Source: Gemmatimonadaceae bacterium
GTDB taxonomy: Bacteria; Latescibacterota; UBA2968; UBA8231
Assembly (NCBI GenBank): GCA_002726335.1
Contig: PBSR01000196.1
Location: forward strand, 1 to 55,120
Direction of reading: 5' to 3'
DNA: 55,120 bases
Part shown: positions 1 through 9,838 of the stretch, one piece after another
Layout: each line of letters begins with the position of its first letter
How positions within the stretch are numbered: position 1 is the first letter of the stretch
Notes under the pieces: model-generated
What the model saw: the letters and a program-made list of their open reading frames with translations, nothing else
Told to the model about the DNA's origin: nothing
Databases searched by the model: none
Position numbers and translations under genes: made by a program

Positions 1-324
1 GCCGTGATAGATGATCGCAGGCCTGCCTTCCCTGGTCAGGAATGCAGTGCCGCTGAACATTCCGTGCCCCGTCTTCGGCGGTGTGAGGACGGTTGGGTGC
101 CATTTCCAATGGACCATATCCGTGCTCGATACGTGAGCGTAGGAGTGCCCCTTATCAGCGATGGATGGTTTCCTATCATCGCTCTGGTAGATATAGTGTA
201 GATGATAGCGTCCCTTGTAGAATATGGCGCAGTTCGGATCCGCAGGTATAGCCTTGTCGGGTCCTGGATGCGCCAGGTGGTATGTCAGCCAAGTCTTCGG
301 TGAGTTCTCCGGCATCGCAGACAT
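1..324 (-). CDS. Glycoside hydrolase family 32 enzyme (invertase/levanase type), 5' part, runs off left edge
   Basis: The first 108 codons are present; the C-terminal part lies beyond the window. Translating the complement from the ATG at 324 gives the family landmarks in order: a DPN motif near residue 30, whose Asp is the GH32 nucleophile, followed by an FYKGRYHLHYIYQ-like strand; then SYAHVSSTDMVHWKWHP, matching the usual 'WGHAvS.DlvhWe.lP'; then GMFSGTAFL...GRPAIIYHG, matching 'G.fSGsav....g.p.l.YtG'. GH32 enzymes hydrolyse fructosides such as sucrose or levan. No signal peptide is visible before the catalytic domain, so it may be cytoplasmic. An in-frame TAA ten codons upstream of the ATG fixes the start region. 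The GC content looks lower than in the energy genes to the right. Family assignment is firm; substrate is unknown. Confidence 0.8.
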   Translation of the reverse strand, partial: MSAMPENSPKTWLTYHLAHPGPDKAIPADPNCAIFYKGRYHLHYIYQSDDRKPSIADKGHSYAHVSSTDMVHWKWHPTVLTPPKTGHGMFSGTAFLTREGRPAIIYHG

Positions 325-1511
325 CTCTTGTTTGATTTCGGTGTCTGCCCATTACAGACCGAGGCGATCAGAGTAATGATCAGTAGCGATATCTGTACTT
401 TCACTATGTATCTCTTTGCAGAACACAGATTTGACCTGCGAGGAACCACCAGCCGATTGTGAACCAGTGATGCAGCGAAGAGTACCGATCGCCTCTGCCC
501 CACTGCCAGTCGGTCTGGTCCATTTGATGTTATCGTTGAGGTCTCCAGCAGACACGGGTCTTCGTTGACCGCCACCACGTCTCGTAGAGTCCTCCCTGCT
601 CCTCTGCTCCGGCTCTCCTCCCTGCACTGACCTCGGCGTACTGCCGTAGCGACGAGCAAACCCCGTTGCCAGCTACCACGGACCGCGTGAACCTGGCAAT
701 GGATGTTGGGGAGGAAGGGAGAGGCCACCGATGGCCCTGCCTATGAACCACGCCTCTCCGCAACCCTTCGCCTGAGCAAGAGTGCTCTGGTCCACTCGTG
801 GCCGCAGGCGGTGTCCACCACACAAGCGGTCCCATTGAACGAAGAGGATCGCTCGCTTCTGCTCTTCCTCAAACCATCCTTGGTTCATCACTCTCCTCAT
901 CGCGCTAACAATACAGTATGTGGCGGCCCGCACTATCCGGCCACACCATTCGCACCACCAACGCAAACCAAGGCCGCCCCGGTGAACCCGGTCAACCCTC
1001 ACGGTAGATCACGCGACATAACCTGGTATTCCATGGCAAATCGGGATAGGCGCATTTACAGAATATCGAGAATACTCGATTATGCTGAGGGACACATATT
1101 CAGGTAGGGTGATATCTGGTGAGATTTCGACAGCCAGGAGCAGGCAGGACCTGGACCGCCAGGCCAGTTCCATGGGAGGGTAGCACCACGAACCGTGTAC
1201 TGCGGAATCCGAAATCAGACCACAGAAACCCGTGCAACCCCGAGCGTCGGCAGCGACCGGGGTGCGAGGGCGATCAGGACGCCGGGATGGAACCCCGCCA
1301 TCTCAGGTTCCCGAGAGACCCGGCACCGCCAGCACCAGAACATCTTGAATCGAAGGGAAGAACCCAGAGAATGGCAATCAACACCACGCACTCGGGAAGT
1401 GCCGGGCTCGTCACCCATCAGAACCACCTTCTTAACCCAACCCCACCGCCATCCGGCGTCCTCGCCAGAGCGTCCCGGTCGCTGCCGGCGCTCGGAGCCA
1501 GCACCGAACCC
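325..1511. other. 1.2-kb stretch without a recognisable gene
   Basis: Open frames exist on both strands (for example 703-1107 plus and 673-1002 minus), but none gives a protein with recognisable motifs, sensible composition or a ribosome binding site. They overlap each other in several frames, typical of non-coding GC-rich DNA. I see no tRNA, terminal inverted repeat or transposase motif. The stretch lies downstream of the long energy operon, whose last gene ends at 1512, and upstream of the GH32 start at 324. It probably holds the operon's transcription end and the GH32 promoter, though I could not identify either. A degraded gene remnant cannot be excluded. Confidence 0.5.
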
Positions 1512-2564
1512 CTAAAACGCCCTCTGCACGAAGAACTCCAGCATCTCCCCGAGCAGCTGGCGCTGCGGCGTATCGGGGAGTGCTTCCAGCAGGCTCACCG
1601 CTTCCTCGCCACGCTTGCGTGATTCCTGTTCGGCATACGCGATGGCGCCCCGGTCCGTGGCCAGTTCGATCACCCGTTCGATCTGCTCGGGAGTCGTTTT
1701 GTCGCGGTGTGCGTGCAGCACGCCCAGAATCTCAGCCCGTTCTGCCTCATCACACTTGCGCAGCAGATCGATGATGATCAGCGTGCGCTTGCCCTCGGCG
1801 ATATCCCCGCCACGTTCCTTGCCGTAGGCGCCCGACGTGATCCCGGGAGCGGTGGCCGCGTCCCCTTCCGGGGTGGACAGGTTCAGCAGGTCGTCGCGGA
1901 TCTGGAAACCGATGGCCATGGCTTCGCCGAAGTCGCCGATGGCGCATTGCTGCTCCTCTGTGGCACCGGCGATCATGGCCCCCGCCTTGCAGGGACCACG
2001 GCCGGTGTACCAGCCCGTTTTCTTGCGCAGCATCAACATGAACTCGTCTTCCGTCGGCACCATGCGGCCCCGGATCCAGCCTACATCGTAGGCCTGCCCC
2101 TCAAAGGTCTCGCGGGAGCCCCGGATCATCTCTTCGATCAGGTCGAGTGTCATCTCGCTGTCGAGGATCTCGCGGTTGGCCGCCAGCACCTCGAAGACCT
2201 TGGCGTACAGCGCGTCGCCCACGTTGATGCTCAACGGCACACCATGCAGCCGGTGGATGCATGGCTTGCCACGCCGCATCTCGGAATCATCCTCGATATC
2301 GTCGTGCAGCAGGGCGAAGGATTGGAACATTTCGAAGGCGGCGGCGGTACGCAGCGCCTTGGAGACGTCGCCACCGTGGGCGGCGCATGACAGCAGCACG
2401 AGAGCCGGCCGTGAGCGCTTGCCACCCCGCTCGGGGTAGTCGCGCATGGGCCGATACATGAACTCTTCCGGCTCCTGCAGCGGCAGGAACGAAAACAGTT
2501 CGTCCTCTATGAGGGGGATGTGGGTTTCGAGAAACCCGCGTAATTCCGGGGAGACAGCCGACAT
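1512..2564 (-). CDS. Polyprenyl (geranylgeranyl/farnesyl-type) diphosphate synthase
   Basis: This is an all-helical trans-prenyltransferase that condenses isopentenyl diphosphate with allylic diphosphates. The 350 aa match the family length. Visible motifs are GGKRSRPAL (about residues 47-55), the first aspartate-rich motif DDIED at 88-92 with a following RRGKP, and the second motif in FQIRDDLLNL (DDLLN at 224-228). The last Asp of the usual DDxxD is Asn, as in eukaryotic-type GGPP synthases. It lies 6 bp downstream of atpC and is the last gene of the respiratory supercluster. A role in making quinone side chains or membrane isoprenoids for the same respiratory chain is plausible but inferred. 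Product chain length cannot be read reliably from the sequence. Confidence 0.88.
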   Translation of the reverse strand: MSAVSPELRGFLETHIPLIEDELFSFLPLQEPEEFMYRPMRDYPERGGKRSRPALVLLSCAAHGGDVSKALRTAAAFEMFQSFALLHDDIEDDSEMRRGKPCIHRLHGVPLSINVGDALYAKVFEVLAANREILDSEMTLDLIEEMIRGSRETFEGQAYDVGWIRGRMVPTEDEFMLMLRKKTGWYTGRGPCKAGAMIAGATEEQQCAIGDFGEAMAIGFQIRDDLLNLSTPEGDAATAPGITSGAYGKERGGDIAEGKRTLIIIDLLRKCDEAERAEILGVLHAHRDKTTPEQIERVIELATDRGAIAYAEQESRKRGEEAVSLLEALPDTPQRQLLGEMLEFFVQRAF

Positions 2565-2570
2565 TGGCGG

Positions 2571-2972
2571 TCAGGTGGAGACGGAAGCCACCTTCAAGCG
2601 ATTGAGGGCGCGGCCCAGAGCTGCCTCGGTGCGGATTCGATCAAATTCGGCACTGCCCAACCGTTCGCTCGCCCGGTCACGGGATGCCTCGGCGCGGGCT
2701 ACGTCGATGTCATCATCAAACTCAGCGGTCTCGGCCAGCACGGTGACGCCCTCGCCGGAGACTTCAACGAAGCCGCCACTCGTGGCCAGATGCCGCCGGC
2801 TGCCGTCCTCGACAAAATCGAGAATCCCGGTCTTCAACGAGGCCACCATGGACGCGTGATTCGCCAGAACCCCGAAGGAGCCCTCCGAACCGGGCGCCTG
2901 CAGGCTGGCCACCTCGCCGGAGTGGAGGATCTTCTCCGGTGTCACGATGCGCAGTTGAAAGTTCGCCGGCAT
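2571..2972 (-). CDS. atpC: ATP synthase F1 epsilon subunit
   Basis: This 133-aa central-stalk subunit links gamma to the c-ring and modulates ATP hydrolysis. The N-terminal beta-sandwich is typical: FQLRIVTPEKILHSGEV, then GSEGSFGVLANHA (about residues 28-40) and a GGFVEVSGEGVTVLAE stretch. It ends with the helical hairpin, rich in Arg, Glu and Ala. It follows atpD by 3 bp, the standard D-C order. Identity is secure from motifs and position. Confidence 0.95.
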   Translation of the reverse strand: MPANFQLRIVTPEKILHSGEVASLQAPGSEGSFGVLANHASMVASLKTGILDFVEDGSRRHLATSGGFVEVSGEGVTVLAETAEFDDDIDVARAEASRDRASERLGSAEFDRIRTEAALGRALNRLKVASVST

Positions 2973-2975
2973 GAC

Positions 2976-4394
<1,419 letters not shown>

Positions 4395-5264
4395 TTAGGC
4401 GACGGCTTCGGCGCCGCCGATGATGTCCATCAGCTCCAGGGTGATGGAGCTCTGACGTTCCTTGTTCATCTCGCGGGTGAGCTCGTCGATCAGATCACCG
4501 GCGTTCTTTGTGGCGTTGTCCATCGACGTCATCTGGGCGGCAAAGAACCCAGCGTTCGTCGCCAGCAGCGCGCTCCACACCTGGAAATTGACGTGGCGCG
4601 GCACCAGAGCCTCGAGCAACTGATCCGGGTCAGGCTCGAAGATATAGTCCTCGGCCACCGTCGGACTGCTGTCATCAGTGTCATCTGATCGAATCGGCAG
4701 CAGCTGCTGCACGACGGGGATCTGATTGGCCACCGAACGGAATTGCGAGTAAATCAACAACACGCGGTCGACCTTGCCCTCGACATAGTCACGGGTCACT
4801 TGCTGAGCGATGGTCGCGGCGTGGGCGAAGTTGAGATCGCGGAACACGTCTGCATGATGATGTTCTGCGTCAAACCCCCGGTGGCGCAGAAAATCGCGTC
4901 CCTTGCGGCCCACCGTAGTCAACTCGATATCGACATTCCTGGTGCTGTGGGATTCGAGCTCGACACGAGCCATGCGGCCCACATTGCCGTTGAAGCCGCC
5001 ACAGAGACCGCGATCGGCAGTGATGACGATGGCGGCGATACGCTCCACCGGGCGCTCCTGAAACAACGGATGAGCGTCGGCGTCCACACCTGCCTGCAGA
5101 CGCCGCAGTGTCAGGTCCAGCTGCTCGGCGTAGGGACGGGCGGACTCGATCGCCTCCTGAGCACGACGCATCTTCGCGGCGGCCACCATATACATCGCGT
5201 TGGTGACCCGCTGGATGTTGGTGATCGACGATACGCGCGTGCGAAGTTGTTTGAGGGTTGCCAC
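4395..5264 (-). CDS. atpG: ATP synthase F1 gamma subunit
   Basis: This rotor shaft protein of F1 has 289 aa. The N-terminus (ATLKQLRTRVSSITNIQRVT after a GTG start) and the segment TADRGLCGGFNGNV (about residues 82-95) are diagnostic, as is the C-terminal helix with MDNATKNAGDLIDELT. An AAGGA Shine-Dalgarno sequence lies at about 5276-5280, 11 bases before the GTG. That places it right at the border of the inserted MITE-like element, so the element leaves the ribosome binding site intact. Confidence 0.97.
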   Translation of the reverse strand: MATLKQLRTRVSSITNIQRVTNAMYMVAAAKMRRAQEAIESARPYAEQLDLTLRRLQAGVDADAHPLFQERPVERIAAIVITADRGLCGGFNGNVGRMARVELESHSTRNVDIELTTVGRKGRDFLRHRGFDAEHHHADVFRDLNFAHAATIAQQVTRDYVEGKVDRVLLIYSQFRSVANQIPVVQQLLPIRSDDTDDSSPTVAEDYIFEPDPDQLLEALVPRHVNFQVWSALLATNAGFFAAQMTSMDNATKNAGDLIDELTREMNKERQSSITLELMDIIGGAEAVA

Positions 5265-5279
5265 CGGTGCTGTTTTCCT

Positions 5280-5447
5280 TAGGAGCGTGTCCCAGTATTC
5301 GCTTTGCAGCGAGGTCGTGTCATTGGCGTTGCTCGCAAGGCGCGCGAGTGACCTGAATTGAAACGAGATTCAGAGAGTGAGCGGAACGTAGCGAGCGGCG
5401 CCAAGGGCGCGGCCACAGCGCAAATGGAATGCTTGGACACGCTCCTA
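5280..5447. mobile_element. MITE-like element with inverted-repeat ends, inserted between atpA and atpG
   Basis: The 168-bp element is bounded by perfect 13-bp inverted repeats, TAGGAGCGTGTCC at 5280-5292 and GGACACGCTCCTA at 5435-5447. With mismatches the similarity extends to about 30 bp (left CAGTATTCGCTTTGC against right-complement AAGCATTCCATTTGC). The inner arms also pair: GGCGTTGCTCGC (5325-5336) with GCGAGCGGCGCC (5391-5402), so the whole unit can fold into one long hairpin. Each end carries TA, which would fit a TA target duplication as made by IS630/Tc1-mariner transposases. There is no open reading frame, so movement would be in trans. Its right border is part of the atpA stop codon. 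Confidence 0.75.
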
Positions 5448-6971
5448 TCCCTCAGATGTCCGGAAAGTGCTCTTGAAGGTCTCGATGGCGGCACCCATCT
5501 GTTCCTTGGACTCGTCACTGAGATCGCGGCTGTCGCGGATTGTCGCCATCAACTCGGACTGGCGGTCACGCATGTAGGCCAGCAGCTCCTCCTCGAAGCG
5601 GCGCACGTCCGCCGTCGGCAGATCGAGGATGAAGTCGATGGCTGCCAGGGCCACGACCTCGTCCTCCATGGCCAGAGGCGAATACTGTCCCTGCTTCAGG
5701 ATCTCCATCAGCTTCTCGCCGCGATTGAGCAGGTCGCGCGTCGCCTGATCGAGATCGGAGGTGCCGAACTGGGCGAAGGCCTTGACCTCGTTATAGCGCG
5801 AGATATCGCCCTTGATCGACTTGGAGACGCCCTTGATGGCCTTGGTCTGCGCTGCCGAACCGACGCGCGACACCGAGGCCCCAACGTCCATGGCGGGCCG
5901 GTTGCCGGAGTAGAACAGTTCGGGTTTGAGCAGAATCTGACCGTCGGTGATGGAGATGACGTTCGTCGGTACGAAGGTCGACACGTCGCCTTCGAGAATC
6001 TCGATGATCGGCAGCGCTGTCAGCGACCCGGCGCCCTTCTCGTCGCTCATCTTCGAGGCCCGTTCGAGCAGGCGGGAGTGCAGGTAGAACACGTCGCCCG
6101 GGTAGGCCTCACGGCCCGGCGGGCGCCGCAGGACCAACGACATCTCACGGTAGGCCCAGGCCTGTTTCGTCAGATCGTCGTAGATGATCAGCGCGTGTTT
6201 GCCGTTGTCGCGGAAGTACTCACCCATGGAGCAGCCGGCGTATGGTGCGATGAACTGCAACGGCGCCGGATCGGAAGCGGTGGCCGACACGACGATGGTG
6301 TACTCCATGGCGCCGTTGGCCTCCAGCTCGGCAACCACCTTGGCGACGGTGGATGCCTTCTGGCCGATGGCGACATAGATGCAGATGAGGTCGCCGCCCT
6401 TCTGATTGATGATCGTGTCGACGGCGATGGCGGTCTTGCCCGTCTGCCGGTCGCCGATGATCAGCTCGCGCTGACCTCGCCCGATCGGTACGGTGGAGTC
6501 GACGATCTTGATCCCCGTCTGTACCGCCTCGTGCACCGACTGACGGTCGATGACACCCGGCGCCTTGCGTTCCACCGGCAGTGACTGGGCCGTCTGGATC
6601 TCGCCCTTGCCGTCGATGGGCATGCCCAGGGGATTGACGACGCGGCCGAGCAGTTCGTCACCCACCGGGACCTCGACGATGCTTCCCGTGCGCTTTACGG
6701 AATCACCCTCGTGGATCATGGTGTCGTCACCGAAGAGGACGCACCCCACGTTGTCGGCTTCGAGATTGAGGGCCATTCCCATGATGCCGTGGGGGAATTC
6801 GACCAGCTCGGTGGCTCGTACGTTCCCCAGGCCGTGAACGCGGGCGATGCCGTCTCCTACATACAGGACGGTGCCGCTCTCATAGACGTCGACTTCCTTT
6901 TCGAACCCAAGCAGCTGCTGCTTGAGAACCTTGGATATCTCGTCGGGTTGAACGATGGCGTCGGCGGGCAT
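5445..6971 (-). CDS. atpA: ATP synthase F1 alpha subunit
   Basis: This non-catalytic nucleotide-binding F1 subunit has 508 aa, a normal length. It shows the P-loop GDRQTGKTA (about residues 168-176), the [15 protein letters not shown] segment, [13 protein letters not shown], the signature [18 protein letters not shown] and a conventional C-terminus. Start [15 protein letters not shown] is reasonable. Its TAG stop (5445-5447) takes TA from the flank and G from the first base of the MITE-like element, so the insertion sits exactly at the end of the gene. Whether the original stop was TAA, TAG or further on cannot be told. Confidence 0.98.
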   Translation of the reverse strand: MPADAIVQPDEISKVLKQQLLGFEKEVDVYESGTVLYVGDGIARVHGLGNVRATELVEFPHGIMGMALNLEADNVGCVLFGDDTMIHEGDSVKRTGSIVEVPVGDELLGRVVNPLGMPIDGKGEIQTAQSLPVERKAPGVIDRQSVHEAVQTGIKIVDSTVPIGRGQRELIIGDRQTGKTAIAVDTIINQKGGDLICIYVAIGQKASTVAKVVAELEANGAMEYTIVVSATASDPAPLQFIAPYAGCSMGEYFRDNGKHALIIYDDLTKQAWAYREMSLVLRRPPGREAYPGDVFYLHSRLLERASKMSDEKGAGSLTALPIIEILEGDVSTFVPTNVISITDGQILLKPELFYSGNRPAMDVGASVSRVGSAAQTKAIKGVSKSIKGDISRYNEVKAFAQFGTSDLDQATRDLLNRGEKLMEILKQGQYSPLAMEDEVVALAAIDFILDLPTADVRRFEEELLAYMRDRQSELMATIRDSRDLSDESKEQMGAAIETFKSTFRTSEG

Positions 6972-6989
6972 TTCGGTCTCGTCTTCTGT

Positions 6990-7550
6990 TCAGGATGCGG
7001 AGGCTACGCCGGCGAGACGCCGGTGCAACCGTGCTAGTTGGGTCTCGACGCTGCCGTCGAAGACTGTGTCGCCAATGCGGGCCACGATGCCGCCCCGCAG
7101 ATCCGGGTCGACCTGTACTTCGACCTGCACGCGCTGGCCGGTATGTGTGGACAGGCGTTCCTGCAGGCGATCGACCTGCTCGCCAGAAAGCTCGGTGGCG
7201 CAGCGCACTTCGGCGGTGGCCACGCCCTCGCGTTCGGCGATCAGGCGCAGCGCCGTGTCGACGATGGTGCCGAGCAGGTTCGCCCGGCGGCGCTGGGCCA
7301 CCATCTTCAGGAAGTTGGTGGTGAGGTTATCGACCTTGCCGGCAAAGATTGCTGCCAGGGCATCGGCTGCCGCGGCGCCGTCGACGAGGCGGTTGCCGAG
7401 AAACTCCTGCAGATCCGGAGATCCTGTGAGGCTCGCCTGGAGCCCCTCCAGGTCACGGGTCACGGCCTCGGACACACCGGTCTCTGCCGCGGCTTCCAAC
7501 AGAGTGACGGCATAGCGCCGGACGACTTCAGGTGATGGGGTCGATGCCAT
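6990..7550 (-). CDS. atpH: ATP synthase F1 delta subunit
   Basis: This peripheral-stalk subunit joins F1 to subunit b; it has 186 aa. The N-terminal domain starts MASTPSPEVVRRYAVTLLEAA, the usual 'ryA.Al.e.A' pattern. The C-terminal part carries DPDLRGGIVARIGDTVFDGSV, the family signature, near residues 150-170. The frame stays open upstream to 7661, but that extension lacks family similarity and overlaps atpF, so the ATG at 7550 was chosen. Confidence 0.95.
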   Translation of the reverse strand: MASTPSPEVVRRYAVTLLEAAAETGVSEAVTRDLEGLQASLTGSPDLQEFLGNRLVDGAAAADALAAIFAGKVDNLTTNFLKMVAQRRRANLLGTIVDTALRLIAEREGVATAEVRCATELSGEQVDRLQERLSTHTGQRVQVEVQVDPDLRGGIVARIGDTVFDGSVETQLARLHRRLAGVASAS

Positions 7551-7563
7551 GGAATGGGTCCAG

Positions 7564-8061
7564 TCAGTTGCTCGCGTCTGGCAGGCTGGCGATGAAATCA
7601 TCGGCCAGCTTGCGGTTGCGGTCGGCATCGAGTTCGGCATTGAGGATCGCCCCGGCGGCACCGACAGCTATGTCAGCTGCCTCCCGGCGTAGCTGGGCGA
7701 GGGCCGCACGCTTCTCAGCCTCGATGGCCTCGCTGGCCCGCTGGGCCGTGCGTTCGGCTTCCTCCCTGGCGTCAGCCACGACCTGCTGACCGACCTTCTC
7801 CGCCGCTTCTCGCGCTTCGCTGACAATCTGCCGCGCCTGTGATTCCGCCTCGGCAAGCCGCTTTTCGTGTTCGGCCTGCTGTGTCTGGGCTTCCTCGCGG
7901 GCGCGGTCGGCGCTCTCGAGGGCCTCGCGGATGCTGCGCTCCCGTTCGTCGAGAGCGGCGAGCAACGGGCCCCACACCTTTGCCTTCAGTATGACGAGCA
8001 CCACGACAAAGGTGATGATCGTCCACAGAATCAGACCGGGATGAGGGGAGAGAAGATCCAT
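7564..8061 (-). CDS. atpF: ATP synthase F0 subunit b
   Basis: This peripheral-stalk protein has 165 aa: one N-terminal transmembrane helix (about residues 8-28, LILWTIITFVVVLVILKAKV), then a long charged helix with strong Ala/Glu/Arg heptad character (residues 35-140). It begins 2 bp after the atpE stop codon. No second b' gene is present, so it probably works as a homodimer. Confidence 0.95.
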   Translation of the reverse strand: MDLLSPHPGLILWTIITFVVVLVILKAKVWGPLLAALDERERSIREALESADRAREEAQTQQAEHEKRLAEAESQARQIVSEAREAAEKVGQQVVADAREEAERTAQRASEAIEAEKRAALAQLRREAADIAVGAAGAILNAELDADRNRKLADDFIASLPDASN

Positions 8062-8063
8062 TG

Positions 8064-8300
<237 letters not shown>

Positions 8301-8341
8301 CTAAAGTGAACGAAAAATCGAAAAGACCGATGGCTCCCGGA

Positions 8342-9154
8342 TCAGTGATCCGGATGCGCGGCCATACTCACGAACAGCGCCGTGAGCAGAGTGAATATGA
8401 AGGCCTGTACGAAGCCGATGAAGATCTCGAGCATGTAGAGCGCCGCCGCCAGGGCGATAGAGGCCGGTGCCACCAGGTAGCTCTTCAACATGATGATGAG
8501 GCCGAGGAACACGAGGATGGCGATGTGTCCGGCGATCATGTTGGCGAACAGTCGGATGCACAGGGCAAACGGCTTGGCCAGCATGCCGATGATCTCGATG
8601 GGGATCATGATGATCAACAACGGCGCCGGCAGGCCGCCGGGCACCAGGTTCTTCCAGTGGCTGAAGAACCCGTTGTTGACGATACCCGCGCCCTGGGTCA
8701 CGGTGAAGGAGATCAGTGCCAGGGCCGCGGTGACGCTGATGTTACCCGTCGCCGTCGCCGTGTACGGGATCAACCCGAGCATGTTGCAGTAGAGGATGAA
8801 GAAGAAGATCGTCAGCAGGAAAGGGAGGAAGGTCTTGCCGCTCTCCCCCATCACCGGCATGATGACCTCGTCTTTCAGGAAGACGACAATGGTCTCGAGG
8901 AAGTTGGCCAGACCCGTGGGCACCATGCTCGGCCGGCGGAAGGAGGCCAGCATCGTCAGGATCAGCAAGGCGCTGGCAACCCACATCATCACCACGTGAC
9001 GGGTGATGGACATGTCGATGCCGAATATTTCGAAATGAGGGAGTTCGATGTGCCCATCGAAAACGTGGTGGGCGTTGATGAACGGTACTTCCAGGGAGTG
9101 GTGATCCAGGATGTGCCCGATGACGTCGACCTGACCGTCTGCGTCTGCTGCCAT
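8342..9154 (-). CDS. atpB: ATP synthase F0 subunit a
   Basis: This stator channel subunit has 270 aa. The essential arginine lies in KPFALCIRLFANMIAGH (about residues 194-210), the hallmark of subunit a. Preceding segments FLPFLLTIFFFILYCNMLGLIP and the C-terminal helices (FIGFVQAFIFTLLTALFVSM) match the family. The N-terminus before the first helix is long and His-rich (residues 13-45). It stands 56 bp before atpE and 82 bp after atpI, the two largest gaps in the F0 part, so a local promoter is possible. Confidence 0.96.
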   Translation of the reverse strand: MAADADGQVDVIGHILDHHSLEVPFINAHHVFDGHIELPHFEIFGIDMSITRHVVMMWVASALLILTMLASFRRPSMVPTGLANFLETIVVFLKDEVIMPVMGESGKTFLPFLLTIFFFILYCNMLGLIPYTATATGNISVTAALALISFTVTQGAGIVNNGFFSHWKNLVPGGLPAPLLIIMIPIEIIGMLAKPFALCIRLFANMIAGHIAILVFLGLIIMLKSYLVAPASIALAAALYMLEIFIGFVQAFIFTLLTALFVSMAAHPDH

Positions 9155-9236
9155 CTACTCCGTCACAGAAGGGAATTGTAGAAGTTTTGCGGCTTTCCGG
9201 GGACCACAATCTTCGTTGGCCCGCCAGAAAATGTGG

Positions 9237-9572
9237 CTAGCCTTCGCCCTTGTCAACACCTCCGTCGGGCCCAGCCAGCGGCCGCCTTCGATTCGCCGAG
9301 CGGGCCACGAGAGCCACCTCGATACCGAGAAAAACCAGGTAGGCGCCGATCAGTCCGACGGCGTAGCCGATGTGGTGTACATCGGTGAACAGCAGCAGCA
9401 GAACGGACACGCCACCGACGAGGACGAGGCGCACCAGGGTGCCTCCCAGCACGGCGACCATCATGGTGCCTGGGCGGCGTGCCGACCAGCGCAGTCCGAA
9501 CCAGGCGATCAGCGCACTGACCCCGGCGACGGCGATCCCTGTAGCCACCGCGACCCAAACCTGCTGCAACAT
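9237..9572 (-). CDS. atpI: AtpI-like small membrane protein of the ATP synthase operon
   Basis: The 111 aa have about four hydrophobic segments (residues 5-26, 38-60, 62-72, 74-90) and a charged tail. Sequence similarity to AtpI is weak, as is normal for this family. The position directly before atpB, with a 1-base overlap of its ATG with the stop of the preceding gene, supports the assignment. AtpI proteins assist c-ring assembly. Confidence 0.7.
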   Translation of the reverse strand: MLQQVWVAVATGIAVAGVSALIAWFGLRWSARRPGTMMVAVLGGTLVRLVLVGGVSVLLLLFTDVHHIGYAVGLIGAYLVFLGIEVALVARSANRRRPLAGPDGGVDKGEG

Positions 9573-9838
9573 CAGCTCTCCCCGTCTTTGTTGTCTGTCT
9601 GCGTGGTGTCGGTGCTCGAATCGATCAACGCGCGATAGAGTTGAAAGAAGGCTGCGACGGCGCCGATGAGGCCCCCCGTCAGCAGCAGCCAGGGGGACAG
9701 ACCCAATCGATCATCAAGCCACCAGCCTGCCGCTGTACACAGGGCCACGGTAACGGCGAACTGTACACCGGCACCGGCAAGGGCCGTGACCTGCCGCAGG
9801 GCGGAGGGTTGCTGCCGCCCGTCGGATTCGGCGGCCAT
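9572..9838 (-). CDS. AtpQ/AtpZ-like (F0F1-ATPase gene 1) membrane protein
   Basis: This 88-aa protein begins MAAESDGRQQPSALRQVTAL. It has two membrane segments: AGVQFAVTVALCTAAGWWLDDRLG, which carries the typical GxxLDxxxG signature, and WLLLTGGLIGAVAAFFQLYR. This architecture matches the small AtpZ/AtpQ family (PF09527 type) found before atpI and atpB in many phyla and linked to Mg2+/Ca2+ or assembly roles. The ATG at 9838 overlaps the TGA of the NuoN-like gene (TGATG), coupling the two operon parts. The open frame extends further upstream, but that part is a shadow of nuoN. Confidence 0.75.
   Translation of the reverse strand: MAAESDGRQQPSALRQVTALAGAGVQFAVTVALCTAAGWWLDDRLGLSPWLLLTGGLIGAVAAFFQLYRALIDSSTDTTQTDNKDGES

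Noticed and set aside
325..1500. Several open frames of 60-167 codons on both strands
   Set aside because: They overlap in conflicting frames, have no family motifs or ribosome sites and contain compositions typical of random GC-rich frames.
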